Below are positions 55,508 to 64,000 of a stretch of DNA of 64,000 bases, piece by piece. The DNA is taken from positions 51,193 through 115,192 of the forward strand of contig DASUWY010000061.1 of NCBI GenBank assembly GCA_036378175.1, read 5' to 3'. The translations under genes and the position numbers were made by a program. The stretch comes from Thermoleophilaceae bacterium. Lineage in GTDB: Bacteria > Actinomycetota > Thermoleophilia > Solirubrobacterales > Thermoleophilaceae. The notes under the pieces were generated by a model that searched no databases, had not been told where the DNA came from, and saw only the letters and a program-made list of their open reading frames with translations. Position 1 is the stretch's first letter. Each line of letters opens with the position of its first letter.

Positions 55508-56612
55508 TGCGCAGGTGCTTGGCCGGGGTCCGCTGCTGAGCGATCAGATGTACAAACTCCACAAGCGCCGTGCGGTAGCGGGAGAGCGAGCCGATTGACA
55601 CCCACTCCTCCGGCCCGTGGTGGCCCGCGCCCTCGGGGCCGAACTCCACGGCGGGCACGCCCGCCTCGATGAAGCTGATGGCGTCGGAAGCGCCGTCGCG
55701 CCCCACCGAGATGCGCTCGGCCGGCGTGCCCTCGGCCACCGCCGATGCGAGCAGCTGCACGTACGGGTTGCTGCGTTCCACCATCGCGGGCGCGCGTATG
55801 AAGACCTTCGACACGTGCACGTCCGGGATCGAGCGCACGTTCTCGAGGATGCGCTCGGGATCCTGGCCCGGGAGGTAGCGCACGTCCACGTCCATCGCGC
55901 AGAGGTCGGGGACCTTGTTGATCACGTCGCCGCCGATGATGCGGCCGAGGCTGATCGACGGCCGGTCGAAGAACTCCGACGACTCGCGCGCGAACGGCAG
56001 CGACTCGATCCGGCGGAACACGTCGATCGCCTTCAGCACGGCGTTGTCGCCAAGCCACGGCGTGGAGCCGTGTGCCGCCTTTCCGCTCACCTCGATGCGC
56101 ATGGCGAGGACGCCCTTGGCCTGCACCCCGATGTGCAGGTCCGTGGGCTCGCCCGTTATCGCGAAGTCGCCCGTATAGCCCTGTTCGACCAGGTAGTCCG
56201 AACCCCTCTGCGTGATCTCGTCCGACTCCTCGTCGGAGACGACCACGAGGTGCACGCGCACATCGCGCTGCTCGGCGAGGTCCCGCGTGGCGACCATCAT
56301 CGAAGCGAGGCCGCCCTTCATGTCGTAGGCGCCGCGGCCGAACAGGCGGTCGCCGTCGATGCGGGGCACGAACTGCTCCGGCCGCCCGGGCACGACGTCG
56401 AGGTGGCCGTGGAACACGACCGTCGGCACGTTGGCCGCGGCCGCCGCGCCCACGGTGGCAGCGATCACGGGCAGGCCGTTGTGGCTGCCGACGGATACGT
56501 CGACATCACGTGACTCCAGCCAGCCTTTGACGAAGCCGGCCGCGCTCTGGATCCCCTCGATTGTGCAGGTGTCGTAGGTGATCAGGCGCTCGGCGAGAGC
56601 GTGTTCCTGCAT
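55500..56612 (-). CDS. M20 family metallopeptidase/deacylase (ArgE/DapE-like)
   Basis: The 370-residue protein has the M20 zinc site: VVFHGHLDVVPG (His, Asp), GRGAYDMKGGLASMM (bridging Asp) and VVSDEESDEI (catalytic Glu), then a dimerisation lid domain around ~170-280 and a final GHHGPEEW. It would remove an N-acyl group or cut a dipeptide. Being first in the unit M20-LCP-UGD-nucleotidyltransferase-PGI, it might process a cell-wall peptide or an acetylated sugar, but sequence does not fix the substrate. It is divergent from the flippase gene with 128 bp between. Confidence 0.85.
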   Translation of the reverse strand: MQEHALAERLITYDTCTIEGIQSAAGFVKGWLESRDVDVSVGSHNGLPVIAATVGAAAAANVPTVVFHGHLDVVPGRPEQFVPRIDGDRLFGRGAYDMKGGLASMMVATRDLAEQRDVRVHLVVVSDEESDEITQRGSDYLVEQGYTGDFAITGEPTDLHIGVQAKGVLAMRIEVSGKAAHGSTPWLGDNAVLKAIDVFRRIESLPFARESSEFFDRPSISLGRIIGGDVINKVPDLCAMDVDVRYLPGQDPERILENVRSIPDVHVSKVFIRAPAMVERSNPYVQLLASAVAEGTPAERISVGRDGASDAISFIEAGVPAVEFGPEGAGHHGPEEWVSIGSLSRYRTALVEFVHLIAQQRTPAKHLRIA

Positions 56613-56740
56613 CCGGCGTGAGGATATCGGGCGTGCCTGCAGCTTCGCCCGGGCTCGGGGTGGACGGCTAGAGTGGAGAACCCGGGGAACGTCTCGTCAT
56701 TCCGCCCACCGCTGAAAGAACCGCCGATGAGCAGCCGCCC

Positions 56741-58054
56741 GTGCGGCTGGAGCAGCCGGCGCAGCCGCGCGCCCGTATCGCGCGCCTGAAGGAGCTCGCC
56801 GGCACCGACACGGGTCAGGCGGCCACGATGGCGGTCGCGGTGATCGGGCAGAACCTGCTCGGTCTCGTGTTCACGGTCGTGTTCGCCCGTGTGCTTGGGA
56901 AGGACGGCTACGGCTCCCTGGCTGCGCTCGTAGCGGCATTTCTGATCCTGTCGATACCTGGCACGGCGCTACAGGTGACGGTCGCGCGCGAGGTGAGCGG
57001 CGCGCTCGCCACGGGCGAAGCGGCCCGCGGCGCCGCAATTCGCGGCTGGATGCGCAGCCTCCTGATAGGCGCCGCGGCGGTGACGGTGGTGTCGCTTCTC
57101 CTGCGCGGGCCAATCGGCTCGATCATCGGCGTGGACGCTCACTGGGCCGCCGGCGCAGTGGTGCCCACGGCGGCACTGTGGCTCGTGCTCTGCGTCCAGC
57201 GTGGTGCGCTGCAGGGCCTGCAGCGCTACCGGCTGGTGGGGATCAGCCTGGTGGGCGAGGCCGCCACGCGCCTGATCTTCGGCCTGATCCTGGTGGGCGT
57301 GGGCCTCGACATCGCGGGCGCGTATCTGGGCACCACGATGTCGATCGCGTCGATGGCCACGCTGCTCGGCCTGGCGCTGCATCGCGAGCTCGACACCGCG
57401 CCGCCCGGCCATGCCGCGCCGGTGGGTGAGCGCCTGCGCGACCTTGCCGCGCGTGCCTGGGCGCCGCTCGTGGCGCTGGCGCTGATCGCTGTGCTTCAGA
57501 ACATCGACGTGATCGTCGTGAAGCACCGCGTGTCCAACGACGCGGCGTCGGCGTACGCGGCCGCGGCCGTGGCGGCCAAGGTGATGGTCTGGATCGCGGT
57601 TGGCCTGGGCATGTACTTGCTGCCGGAGGCCACCCGCCGCACGAGCGTTGGCCGCGACGCGCGCCCGGTGCTGCTCAAGACGCTCGCCGTGCTCGCAGCC
57701 ACTGCCGTACCGGCGTTGCTGATCTTCGTGTTCGGCGGGCATCTGCTGCTCGACAAGGCATTCGGCAAGGACTTCGCCACCGCGGACACCGCTCTGCCGA
57801 TCCTGGGTGTAGCGATGACCTTCCTCGCCATCACCTACCTCTGCGTGCAGTACCTGCTGGCGCTGCACCGATCGCGGTTCGTGCTCGTACTCGCGGCCGG
57901 CGCGGTGCTCGATCCGCTGCTCCTCCTGCTGGCGGGCCACAAGCTCACGAGCATTGCGCTGGTGCTGGCGGCGCTGCAGGCGGCGCTGGCGGCGGCGATC
58001 GCCATGATCTCGCTGCGCACGCGCCCAGCGGTGTCAGCTGCGGAAAACGCCTAG
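56741..58054 (+). CDS. Polysaccharide flippase (MATE/Wzx-like)
   Basis: GTG 56741 is the only standard start in reach and gives 437 residues with about 12-14 helices. GQAATMAVAVIGQNLLGLVFTVVFARVLGKDGYG at the start and ALIAVLQNIDVIVVKHRVSND in the second half (split here by position) are typical of O-antigen/teichuronic-acid exporters. It flips a lipid-linked oligosaccharide across the membrane. Similarity to the flippase half of the fusion protein (VLQNQDV versus VLQNIDV) is visible. It may work with the LCP ligase encoded divergently. Confidence 0.85.
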   Translation: MRLEQPAQPRARIARLKELAGTDTGQAATMAVAVIGQNLLGLVFTVVFARVLGKDGYGSLAALVAAFLILSIPGTALQVTVAREVSGALATGEAARGAAIRGWMRSLLIGAAAVTVVSLLLRGPIGSIIGVDAHWAAGAVVPTAALWLVLCVQRGALQGLQRYRLVGISLVGEAATRLIFGLILVGVGLDIAGAYLGTTMSIASMATLLGLALHRELDTAPPGHAAPVGERLRDLAARAWAPLVALALIAVLQNIDVIVVKHRVSNDAASAYAAAAVAAKVMVWIAVGLGMYLLPEATRRTSVGRDARPVLLKTLAVLAATAVPALLIFVFGGHLLLDKAFGKDFATADTALPILGVAMTFLAITYLCVQYLLALHRSRFVLVLAAGAVLDPLLLLLAGHKLTSIALVLAALQAALAAAIAMISLRTRPAVSAAENA

Positions 58055-58083
58055 CACCGACAGCCCCGCCGGCAGGCGCGCGC

Positions 58084-59358
58084 TCAAGCGCAATCTGAGC
58101 GAGAGCGCCCCGGTGCCGGCACGTCCCCCTCCGGCTGGGAGGGGAGCGAGCCGATCGGGCTCACGTTCGCCGACATCCGGAGCCCGAAGCGGCGCGAGCG
58201 GGATCCCCAAACGCGCTGGATCGGCGTGCGGCGGCCCGTTTCGCGCCGCACCTCGTCGACGAGCCGGTTGACCACCTGGGGCAGAGTCTGCCTGAAGCTC
58301 GCCGCTCCGAAGCGTGCGGCGTTCTCAACGCAGGCGGCGGGATCGATCGCACCGTCGTCGAACTCGAGCACCGTGCGAGCCAGGTCATCGGCGCCGCCCC
58401 ACCAGTGCGTTCCGGTGACGCCGTCCTCGATCGTCTCGAGCGCGCCCCCGCCCTTTGCAGCGATCACGGGCCTGCCGGCCGCTTGGGCCTCCACAGCCGC
58501 GATTCCGAACTCTTCCACCGACGGCTGGACGAGCGCACGGCAGCTGGCCAGAAGCTGGGCAACCCGCTCGTCGCTCACACGCCCCTCAAAACTGATTCCG
58601 GGGCCGGCCAGGCGGCGCAGGCGTGCGGCGTCCGGTCCGTCTCCCACGACCACGAGCGGCCGCCCGATCCTGTTGAACGCCTCGACCGCACGGTCTATCC
58701 GCTTGTGCGGCACGAGCTCTGAGAGCACGACGTAGTAGTCGCCGATCGCGCCCGGCACGAAGCGGTTGGTCTCCACCGGCGGGTACACCACCTCCGCTTC
58801 TCGCCCGAAGTAGGTCTTGATGCGCTGTCGCGTGGTCTCGGAGTTGGCGATGTAGCGGTCAACCCGCTGCGCGGCGATCCAGTCCCACTGACGCCAGCGG
58901 CGAAACAGCGCGCGCAGCGCGCCCCGCGAGAACGGGTCGCGCCGTTCGGCGAGCGTGCGCTCGCGATCGTTCCAGACGTAGCGGAATGGGTTGTGGCAAT
59001 AGCAGATGTGCGTGGTCTGCTCGTCACAGATCAGAGCGTGCGCCCAGGCGCTCGAGCTCGAGATCACGAGGTCATATCCGGAGAAGTCGAGCGATTCGAT
59101 TGCCGACGGGTAGAGCGGTAGCAGCGCGCGGAACGTCCGGGAGGTCGGCCGCAGGCGCTGGAGGAACGACGTCCTCACGTTGCGATGCGCAAAGCGCCCC
59201 TCCGTGCCCGCCACGTCGTAGACGGCAGTGAACACGTCCGCGTCCGGCCAGAGATCGCACATCTCCAGGAAGACCCGCTCGGCACCTCTCAGGTCGAGCA
59301 GAAAATCGTGGACCAGCGCGACGCGAGCCGCCCGTGGCCAGAGCGAGCTTCCCTCCAT
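58084..59358 (-). CDS. Glycosyltransferase family 4 (mannosyl-type)
   Basis: The 424-residue GT-B protein has RVALVHDFLLDLRGAERVF at the start and CYCHNPFRYVWND, and in the C-terminal half YYVVLSELVPHKRIDRAVEAF, VVVGDGPDAARLRRLAG and the sugar-nucleotide binding PSVEEFGIAAVEAQAAGRPVIA (EFGI with Glu nucleophile site). WbaZ-like mannosyltransferases have this pattern, matching GDP-mannose supplied by neighbouring genes. It faces the flippase convergently with a 29-bp gap and is divergent from the LPXTG gene. Confidence 0.9.
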   Translation of the reverse strand: MEGSSLWPRAARVALVHDFLLDLRGAERVFLEMCDLWPDADVFTAVYDVAGTEGRFAHRNVRTSFLQRLRPTSRTFRALLPLYPSAIESLDFSGYDLVISSSSAWAHALICDEQTTHICYCHNPFRYVWNDRERTLAERRDPFSRGALRALFRRWRQWDWIAAQRVDRYIANSETTRQRIKTYFGREAEVVYPPVETNRFVPGAIGDYYVVLSELVPHKRIDRAVEAFNRIGRPLVVVGDGPDAARLRRLAGPGISFEGRVSDERVAQLLASCRALVQPSVEEFGIAAVEAQAAGRPVIAAKGGGALETIEDGVTGTHWWGGADDLARTVLEFDDGAIDPAACVENAARFGAASFRQTLPQVVNRLVDEVRRETGRRTPIQRVWGSRSRRFGLRMSANVSPIGSLPSQPEGDVPAPGRSRSDCA

Positions 59359-59428
59359 GAGCGAGCCAGTCTAACCCCAGGGCGGCCATCGGCGGACGCG
59401 AGGGTGCCATCTGCTAGGAATTGGGTTC

Positions 59429-59770
59429 ATGGCCCGCTCCCCACTCCTGGCGGCGCTCGCAGTGGTCGTCACGTTGGCGTTCCCAGCCGCGTCGCTGGCC
59501 GACAGCGCGGGCGATAACCAGTATTCGGACCCGTTCGGCAACTCGCCGCCGGTCCACAGCCAGACGCCCACGCAGCCGAGCGCTCCTGCCCCGAGCCCGC
59601 CGGCGTCCACCACGGCCGGGGGGCAAACTCAGCCCGCCGCCGCGACGGCCACGGGCGCCACCAGGCAACTCCCGCGCACCGGCCTCGACCTGCGGGTGCT
59701 GGGCGGAGCAGGTGTCGTGCTCCTCGCCGGAGGCCTGCTTCTGCGCCGCCGGCTCGCCCGCGACAGCTAA
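59429..59770 (+). CDS. LPXTG-anchored small surface protein
   Basis: The 113-residue protein has an N-terminal signal peptide (1-24, ending ASLADS), a Pro/Thr/Ser/Ala-rich stalk (~40-78), the sortase motif LPRTG (81-85), a membrane helix and a terminal RRRLARDS. A class of sortase would link it to peptidoglycan through the Thr. No sortase gene is in the window. No ligand domain is present, so it is probably a stalk or spacer. It starts 70 bp from the divergent GT4 gene and its stop overlaps the next, opposite-strand gene by 4 bp. Confidence 0.8.
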   Translation: MARSPLLAALAVVVTLAFPAASLADSAGDNQYSDPFGNSPPVHSQTPTQPSAPAPSPPASTTAGGQTQPAAATATGATRQLPRTGLDLRVLGGAGVVLLAGGLLLRRRLARDS

Positions 59771-61518
59771 CCCAGACCGCAGACGATCACGCGCGCGCTG
59801 GGTGATACGCGCACGTGCCACGGCTGTCGTGACAGGTCCGGGCTGATGCGCAGCAGGGCCGCCGCAGAATCGCCCATCCGCGCCTGCGGCGTGGCCGGGA
59901 AGGCGTCGGCGTAGCGCCGCACGCTGACGGTGGCCGCCCCCCCGCTCGTCTTCAGAACGACACCGGCGGCGGGCAGTTTGAAGTCGAGCGTCGCGGGTGC
60001 GGACGAAGAGCTGAAGCCGGCGGGCGTGAACGTCGTGCACGAGCCGCTGGTGCGGGCGGTCCCTCCGCTGGCGGCATCGGTCCGGGGGGCCAGGCCGCGG
60101 GCCAGGCCGGGACTCACCGCGGCGAGACCGACGCGATGCGCAGAGGCGAACTCCGAGTCCACGGCCTCGCGCACGAACTCCGGCTGCGCGGGCAGCGCCA
60201 ACGCGGACACTGCCGGCGTGCCGTAGGCCTTCTCGGCCGAGAAGTAAGCACCGGCGCGGGCTGGCACGAGCGGCGAGCCGGGCAATCGCGTGGCCATGTA
60301 CCCCGGCGAGATCACCGGACGTGAGAGATCGAGCGCCTCTAAGTCCGACGTGGTAAGGCGTGCCTGGTCGCGCAGGAAGCGGGCGCCGTCCCTGAACGCG
60401 CCCAGATTCGACACCACTACTGCCGCAGCGACGATCGTGAGAACGATCTTCGCGCCGCCGTGGACCCGCGTGCCGCGCATCAACTCGACGGTGATGAGCA
60501 AGATCAGAGCCGCGCTGACGTACAGGTAGCGGCTCCCGAATGCGAGCCCGACGCCCGCCCGAGTGAGGCCCGTCAAGGTCCAGAATGCGAGCGCCATTGT
60601 CGTGAGGCTGACGAGCCGCAGCCATGGCCCGCCCAGGCGGAGCAAGCGCCAGCCGGCAGCCGCCACGGCCGCGACCAGCAGTGGGACCCCATAGATCAGC
60701 GGCGTGGTTGGGGATTGGAACACAGGGTCGCCGCCGAGCCCGAGCATCGAGCCGAGCGAGCCTGCCGCCGATTCCACCAGCCACGGCGGTGTGAGCACGA
60801 TGTTGTGGCGATGGAAGCCCGAGGTCTCGTAGGCGATGGCCCAGACGGCGTAGAGAACGAGCGGGATGAGCACGATCCAGGCCCTGCGGCGCCGGTCCCG
60901 TCCGCCCAGCACCTCGACGAGCAGGCCCGCCGCGATCGCCAGGCCAACCGTCGTACCCGCCAGGCCAAGCGCCATCAGCACGCAGGCGGCGGCCTCCGCC
61001 GGGCGCCCGCCGCGGTCTAGCAGCAGCAGTGCCCCGATGCCGCCTGCGACGGCGACGATCCAAGCGATGTTTATAGGCCAGAGGCTCACCTGCCAGCCTG
61101 GACCGAGGAGCAGGAACAGTCCGGCGGCGATCAGGGCCAGGTAGCCACCGACTCGCCGGCGCGCGTAAGCGAACAGCAGCGCGCTGCACCCCACGTGTCC
61201 GGCAATCACGATCGCGCGGTAGGGAGCGAAGTTGTCGATCCCCACCGTGGAGTAGAGCAGCTTGAAGAGCGCGATCGGCACGAGCGAGAGGTGCTGGTTG
61301 TATGGCCTGAGAAAAGTGCCGACGCTGTGCCCGCGGCGGTAGAGGATCCAGTTCCAGTCGTCGAACCAGAAGGTGGTGCCGCGCGTCTCGCGGTAGAGGA
61401 AGGCGGCGGTGAGTACGCCGAGGGCGCTGAACAGGAGCCAGTCTCTCGTGACCGGCCGGAGGCGATCGAGAGACCGCGGGAACCGGCCGAACGGACGGTT
61501 CAGCTCGAAGCTAGCCAC
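59767..61518 (-). CDS. Polytopic GT-C-like membrane protein
   Basis: A GTG start at 61518 overlaps the preceding small gene by 8 bp and gives 583 residues. About 10-11 helices fill residues ~20-400. Early acidic WFDDWNWILYRRGH and PYNQHLSLVPIALFKLLY resemble the first outer loop of GT-C transferases, where an acidic residue is catalytic. The C-terminal ~180 residues are soluble and outside the membrane. It could add sugars from a polyprenyl-phosphate donor to the exported polymer. It is downstream of the Wzm/Wzt exporter genes in a coupled series. Confidence 0.7.
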   Translation of the reverse strand: MASFELNRPFGRFPRSLDRLRPVTRDWLLFSALGVLTAAFLYRETRGTTFWFDDWNWILYRRGHSVGTFLRPYNQHLSLVPIALFKLLYSTVGIDNFAPYRAIVIAGHVGCSALLFAYARRRVGGYLALIAAGLFLLLGPGWQVSLWPINIAWIVAVAGGIGALLLLDRGGRPAEAAACVLMALGLAGTTVGLAIAAGLLVEVLGGRDRRRRAWIVLIPLVLYAVWAIAYETSGFHRHNIVLTPPWLVESAAGSLGSMLGLGGDPVFQSPTTPLIYGVPLLVAAVAAAGWRLLRLGGPWLRLVSLTTMALAFWTLTGLTRAGVGLAFGSRYLYVSAALILLITVELMRGTRVHGGAKIVLTIVAAAVVVSNLGAFRDGARFLRDQARLTTSDLEALDLSRPVISPGYMATRLPGSPLVPARAGAYFSAEKAYGTPAVSALALPAQPEFVREAVDSEFASAHRVGLAAVSPGLARGLAPRTDAASGGTARTSGSCTTFTPAGFSSSSAPATLDFKLPAAGVVLKTSGGAATVSVRRYADAFPATPQARMGDSAAALLRISPDLSRQPWHVRVSPSARVIVCGLG

Positions 61519-61900
61519 TGCCCTGCTCGAAATCCAGTGGGTCAAGCCGCCGCATGACGGCGAGCGCGCGGCGGGCCACCGGGTCATCGTGGCCTTGTGC
61601 GACGGTGTACAGCTGACCCCAGACGCCGAGGTTCTGGGGCTCGCGCCTGAGGACGCTCTCGAGCCGAGCGATCGCCGAAGCGCGCCTGCCGTGCCCGTAG
61701 TCGAGCAGGCCGAGCAGAACGTCGGGCGTGGTGTCCGGATTGAGGAGGCGAGCGCGGCGGTAATCCCTTTGCGCGGCGCTTGCCGACGGCCGGCCGGATT
61801 CCACAACCGCCCGCTGCTGGAGGCGCGTGTCGCGCTCCATCACCGCAAGCCACGCGATCACCACAACGGCAACCGCTGCCATCCCGATGCGCGCGATCAA
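61511..61900 (-). CDS. Small membrane-anchored TPR-like protein
   Basis: The TTG start at 61900 overlaps the Wzm stop as TTGA (ATG 61882 is an alternative). The 129-residue protein has a membrane helix at ~5-22 (GMAAVAVVVIAWLAVM) and then helical repeats (ARLLNPDTTPDVLLGLLDYG, RRASAIARLESVLRREPQNLGVWGQLYTVA by position) of tetratricopeptide type. It is probably an assembly or scaffold partner of the export or GT-C proteins. Both ends overlap their neighbours, so it belongs to the operon. Confidence 0.7.
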   Translation of the reverse strand: MIARIGMAAVAVVVIAWLAVMERDTRLQQRAVVESGRPSASAAQRDYRRARLLNPDTTPDVLLGLLDYGHGRRASAIARLESVLRREPQNLGVWGQLYTVAQGHDDPVARRALAVMRRLDPLDFEQGSG

Positions 61901-62739
61901 AGCTGCTCCGCGATCCGCGGCGCCTCGCGCCGGAAGATCCAGACCGCGAACGCGCATACCGCCGCGTAGATCGCGATCGGGGCAATCAGGTGCGCCGCCC
62001 CGCCGGCAGCCGCGGCCGGCCCGGGCGCGCTCGGGTCGATGATCCACTTGCGGGCCAGTTCGAACAGCGGCGTGAGCGGGTTGAGGGTGATGAGGTCGCG
62101 CATCGTGTGGGGCACCTTGTCGACCGGATACAGCACCGGCGTTGCGTAGAACAGCACGGTGGACAGGACGGTCCAGATGATCGCCATGTCCCGGAAGCGC
62201 GGGTACATCGAGGACACGATCATCGACACCGCGACGGTGATCGTGATGAGCAGCGCGAGGATGACGGGGAAGAGCAACCAGGTCCAGACCGGCGTCACGC
62301 CTGACGCAAGGATGAAGATGAACACCACCACAAGGTTCAGGATCAGGTTGAAGAAGCTGGTGAGCACCACGGCCAGCGGGATCACGAGCCGCGGGAACTG
62401 GGTCTTCCGCACGATGCCCTCCTGGCTGACGATCGACGGGACCGCCATCACCGTGGCCTCCTGAAAGAAGCCGAACAGCACCACGTTGAACAGCAGGAGC
62501 ACCGGATAGTGCGGCACCTGCGAGCCCACGCGGAACACCTGCGTGAACACGGCCAGCAGGACGCCGAACAGCATCAGCGGCCGGGCGAGCGACCAGAAGT
62601 AGCCGAGCACGGTGCCGAAGTAGGTCTTCTTGAAGTCGTTGAGCGCGATCAGATAGAGGAGCTCGAGCGACCGCCGCCAGCCGCCGCCGAGGGCCGAGGG
62701 GCCCGGTACGTCCCGTAGCTCCACGGCTGCCTCAGCCAT
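61897..62739 (-). CDS. wzm: ABC polysaccharide exporter, permease (Wzm-like)
   Basis: From ATG 62739 the protein has 280 residues and about six helices in the ABC2 type: ALNDFKKTYFGTVLGYFWSLARP (amphipathic entry and helix 1, by position), FFQEATVMAVPSIVSQEGIVRKTQFPRLVIP and NPLTPLFELARKW near the end. It forms the channel that moves lipid-linked polysaccharide out, powered by the adjacent ATPase. It overlaps the ATPase stop by 8 bp and the TPR gene start by 4 bp. Confidence 0.92.
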   Translation of the reverse strand: MAEAAVELRDVPGPSALGGGWRRSLELLYLIALNDFKKTYFGTVLGYFWSLARPLMLFGVLLAVFTQVFRVGSQVPHYPVLLLFNVVLFGFFQEATVMAVPSIVSQEGIVRKTQFPRLVIPLAVVLTSFFNLILNLVVVFIFILASGVTPVWTWLLFPVILALLITITVAVSMIVSSMYPRFRDMAIIWTVLSTVLFYATPVLYPVDKVPHTMRDLITLNPLTPLFELARKWIIDPSAPGPAAAAGGAAHLIAPIAIYAAVCAFAVWIFRREAPRIAEQL

Positions 62740-63958
62740 CCCGCCGCTCCACCGAGGCGGTGATGTCCGCCTCCACCGACACCGATCCCATGCCCGGGTG
62801 GGTGCCGTACACGTGGAAGTCGAACAGGGGCAGGGCCTGAAGGCCAAGGTCGCCGTGCTCCCGCGTCCGGCGGATCCAGCAACCGAGCGAGTAGCGCCCT
62901 GGCACGAGGCGGTTCTCGATCTCGCCGATCAGCCGCACACGGTCGCCGCGGGCCACATGGTCCTGCCCATGGCCATCCAGCGTGCGGGTGAACCCGAAGA
63001 TCGTTTCCCCGGACTCGGCCCGCACCTGGAACCCGAACAGCGGTTCCGCGAGGTCACGGCGGGCCTCCAGCGTCACGTCGAGGCGGAGCGGCGTGAGCTG
63101 CTCCACGTTGTCGACCGGTCGCCCATCGGCGTCGATCAGGCGCGCCTCCACGATGCGGGCGTTCATGTCGGGCACGATGGGAGTGAGCACGTCGTCCTTC
63201 TTCATGCTCGAGCCGCCGAAGTTGAGGCGCAGATAGCTGAGCGCCGCTTCCTCGGGGTCGCCGATGTAGCGCAGCTCGCCGTCGTGGATCAGCATCGCGC
63301 GGTCGCAGAGCGACTGCACGGTCGACATGTCGTGCGTGACGAGCACCATCGTGCGCCCCGCGCGGCGGCGCTCGTGGAACACGTCCATGCACTTCTGGCC
63401 GAAGGCGGCGTCGCCGACCGCCAGCACCTCGTCGATCAGCATGACGTCGGGATCCGCCTGGACCATCACGGCGAAGGCCAGCCGCACCATCATCCCCGAC
63501 GAGTAGTTCTTGAGCTGGAGATCGACGAACTCCTCGAGCTCGGCGAACTCCAGCACCGCCCCGAGCCGGCGGTTGGCCTCGCGTCTCGTCAACCCCATCA
63601 GCACGCCGTTGAGCACGCAGTTCTCACGCGCGGTGAGCTCGGGGTTGAAGCCCACCCCAAGCTCGATGAACGGAGCCACCCGACCGGCCATGCGCACTCG
63701 CCCGGCGTCCGGCCGGTAGATGCTCGCGAGGATCTTGAGGAGCGTGCTCTTGCCTGAGCCGTTGCGCCCGACGATGGCGAAGAACTCACCCTTACGCACG
63801 TCGAACGAGATGCGCTTGACCGCTTGGAGCTCGCGGTAGTGAACGCGCGTGAACGGATGCGTGGCGCGCTCCTTGAGCGAGTCGATCCGCTGATCCGGCA
63901 CTCGGAACGTCTTCTCGAGGTCGCGCACCTCGATCACCACCGGCGCAGTCGATGGCAC
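62732..63958 (-). CDS. wzt: ABC polysaccharide exporter, ATPase (Wzt-like), start uncertain
   Basis: GTG 63958 gives 408 residues, but the frame stays open through 14 more codons to the window edge, so the true start may lie outside. The ATPase has Walker A VGRNGSGKST, Q-loop GFNPELT, signature YSSGMMVR and Walker B VMLIDEVLAVGD. The short insert IDSLKERATHPFTRVHYRELQAVK is typical of Wzt. Residues ~255-408 form the Wzt carbohydrate-binding domain (FGFQVRAESGETIFGF, GRYSLGCWI), which selects polymers with a particular chain end. It pairs with wzm. Confidence 0.93.
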   Translation of the reverse strand: MPSTAPVVIEVRDLEKTFRVPDQRIDSLKERATHPFTRVHYRELQAVKRISFDVRKGEFFAIVGRNGSGKSTLLKILASIYRPDAGRVRMAGRVAPFIELGVGFNPELTARENCVLNGVLMGLTRREANRRLGAVLEFAELEEFVDLQLKNYSSGMMVRLAFAVMVQADPDVMLIDEVLAVGDAAFGQKCMDVFHERRRAGRTMVLVTHDMSTVQSLCDRAMLIHDGELRYIGDPEEAALSYLRLNFGGSSMKKDDVLTPIVPDMNARIVEARLIDADGRPVDNVEQLTPLRLDVTLEARRDLAEPLFGFQVRAESGETIFGFTRTLDGHGQDHVARGDRVRLIGEIENRLVPGRYSLGCWIRRTREHGDLGLQALPLFDFHVYGTHPGMGSVSVEADITASVERRDG

Positions 63959-64000
63959 CGACTGCCCGCCACCGGCGGGAGCGCGACCGACATCGTCGAC

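Overview
The window is GC-rich (roughly 70% by eye), densely packed, and carries F420-type luciferase-like monooxygenase, FtsEX, CtaG, two SAHH genes behind a MerR gene, GTG/TTG starts and a eukaryotic-type UDP-glucose pyrophosphorylase. This suggests an actinobacterium, most likely class Thermoleophilia (Solirubrobacterales-like). The placement is inferred from gene content only.

Layout. 1-5.0 kb: a partial gene, a CRP-like palindrome, a small protein, a PAP2 membrane protein, a class-I glutamine amidotransferase, a secreted TolB-like propeller and a LysR regulator. 4.9-6.4 kb: tmRNA (minus strand) followed downstream by a short segment with an EcsC-family gene. That segment ends in a degenerate copy of the tmRNA 3' end and looks like the relic of an element integrated at ssrA. 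6.4-14 kb: GNAT and site-2 protease genes, then a minus-strand run ftsE-ftsX-ctp-rnr-smpB-LLM, so all three trans-translation/nonstop-decay partners (ssrA, smpB, rnr) lie within 5 kb. 14-26.7 kb: housekeeping genes (two regulators and an MFS pump, a RibD-like reductase, a sigma factor with a membrane-anchored tail, nadA and nadC, an exonuclease-UvrC-like fusion, an antiporter, a monooxygenase). A striking array of 15-bp palindromes spaced exactly 20 bp precedes nadA.

26.8-35 kb: prfB (with a programmed +1 frameshift site) and secA, hpf, comF, ctaG, a nitronate monooxygenase-like gene and a GST-like gene. 35.2-45.3 kb: a tightly coupled seven-gene minus-strand operon for an exported glucan-type polysaccharide: GT2, GT4, pyruvyl transferase, a flippase fused to a GT-C glycosyltransferase, a cellulose-synthase-like GT2, GH8 endoglucanase and UGPase. 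45.7-50.1 kb: merR, ahcY and a second SAHH-like gene that seems to have lost catalytic residues, plus a divergent MFS gene with a MerR-type operator between.

50.1-64 kb: a second surface-polysaccharide locus. It holds phosphoglucose/phosphomannose isomerase, a sugar nucleotidyltransferase, UDP-glucose dehydrogenase interrupted by a mini-intein at its active-site cysteine, an LCP ligase, an M20 peptidase, a flippase, a GT4, an LPXTG-anchored protein, a GT-C-like membrane protein and a Wzm/Wzt ABC exporter that runs off the right edge. UGPase, UGD and the isomerase/nucleotidyltransferase pair would supply UDP-glucose, UDP-glucuronate and probably GDP- or dTDP-sugars to the two export systems. 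The most unusual items are the intein inside UGD, the nadA operator array, the eroded SAHH paralogue and the flippase-glycosyltransferase fusion.
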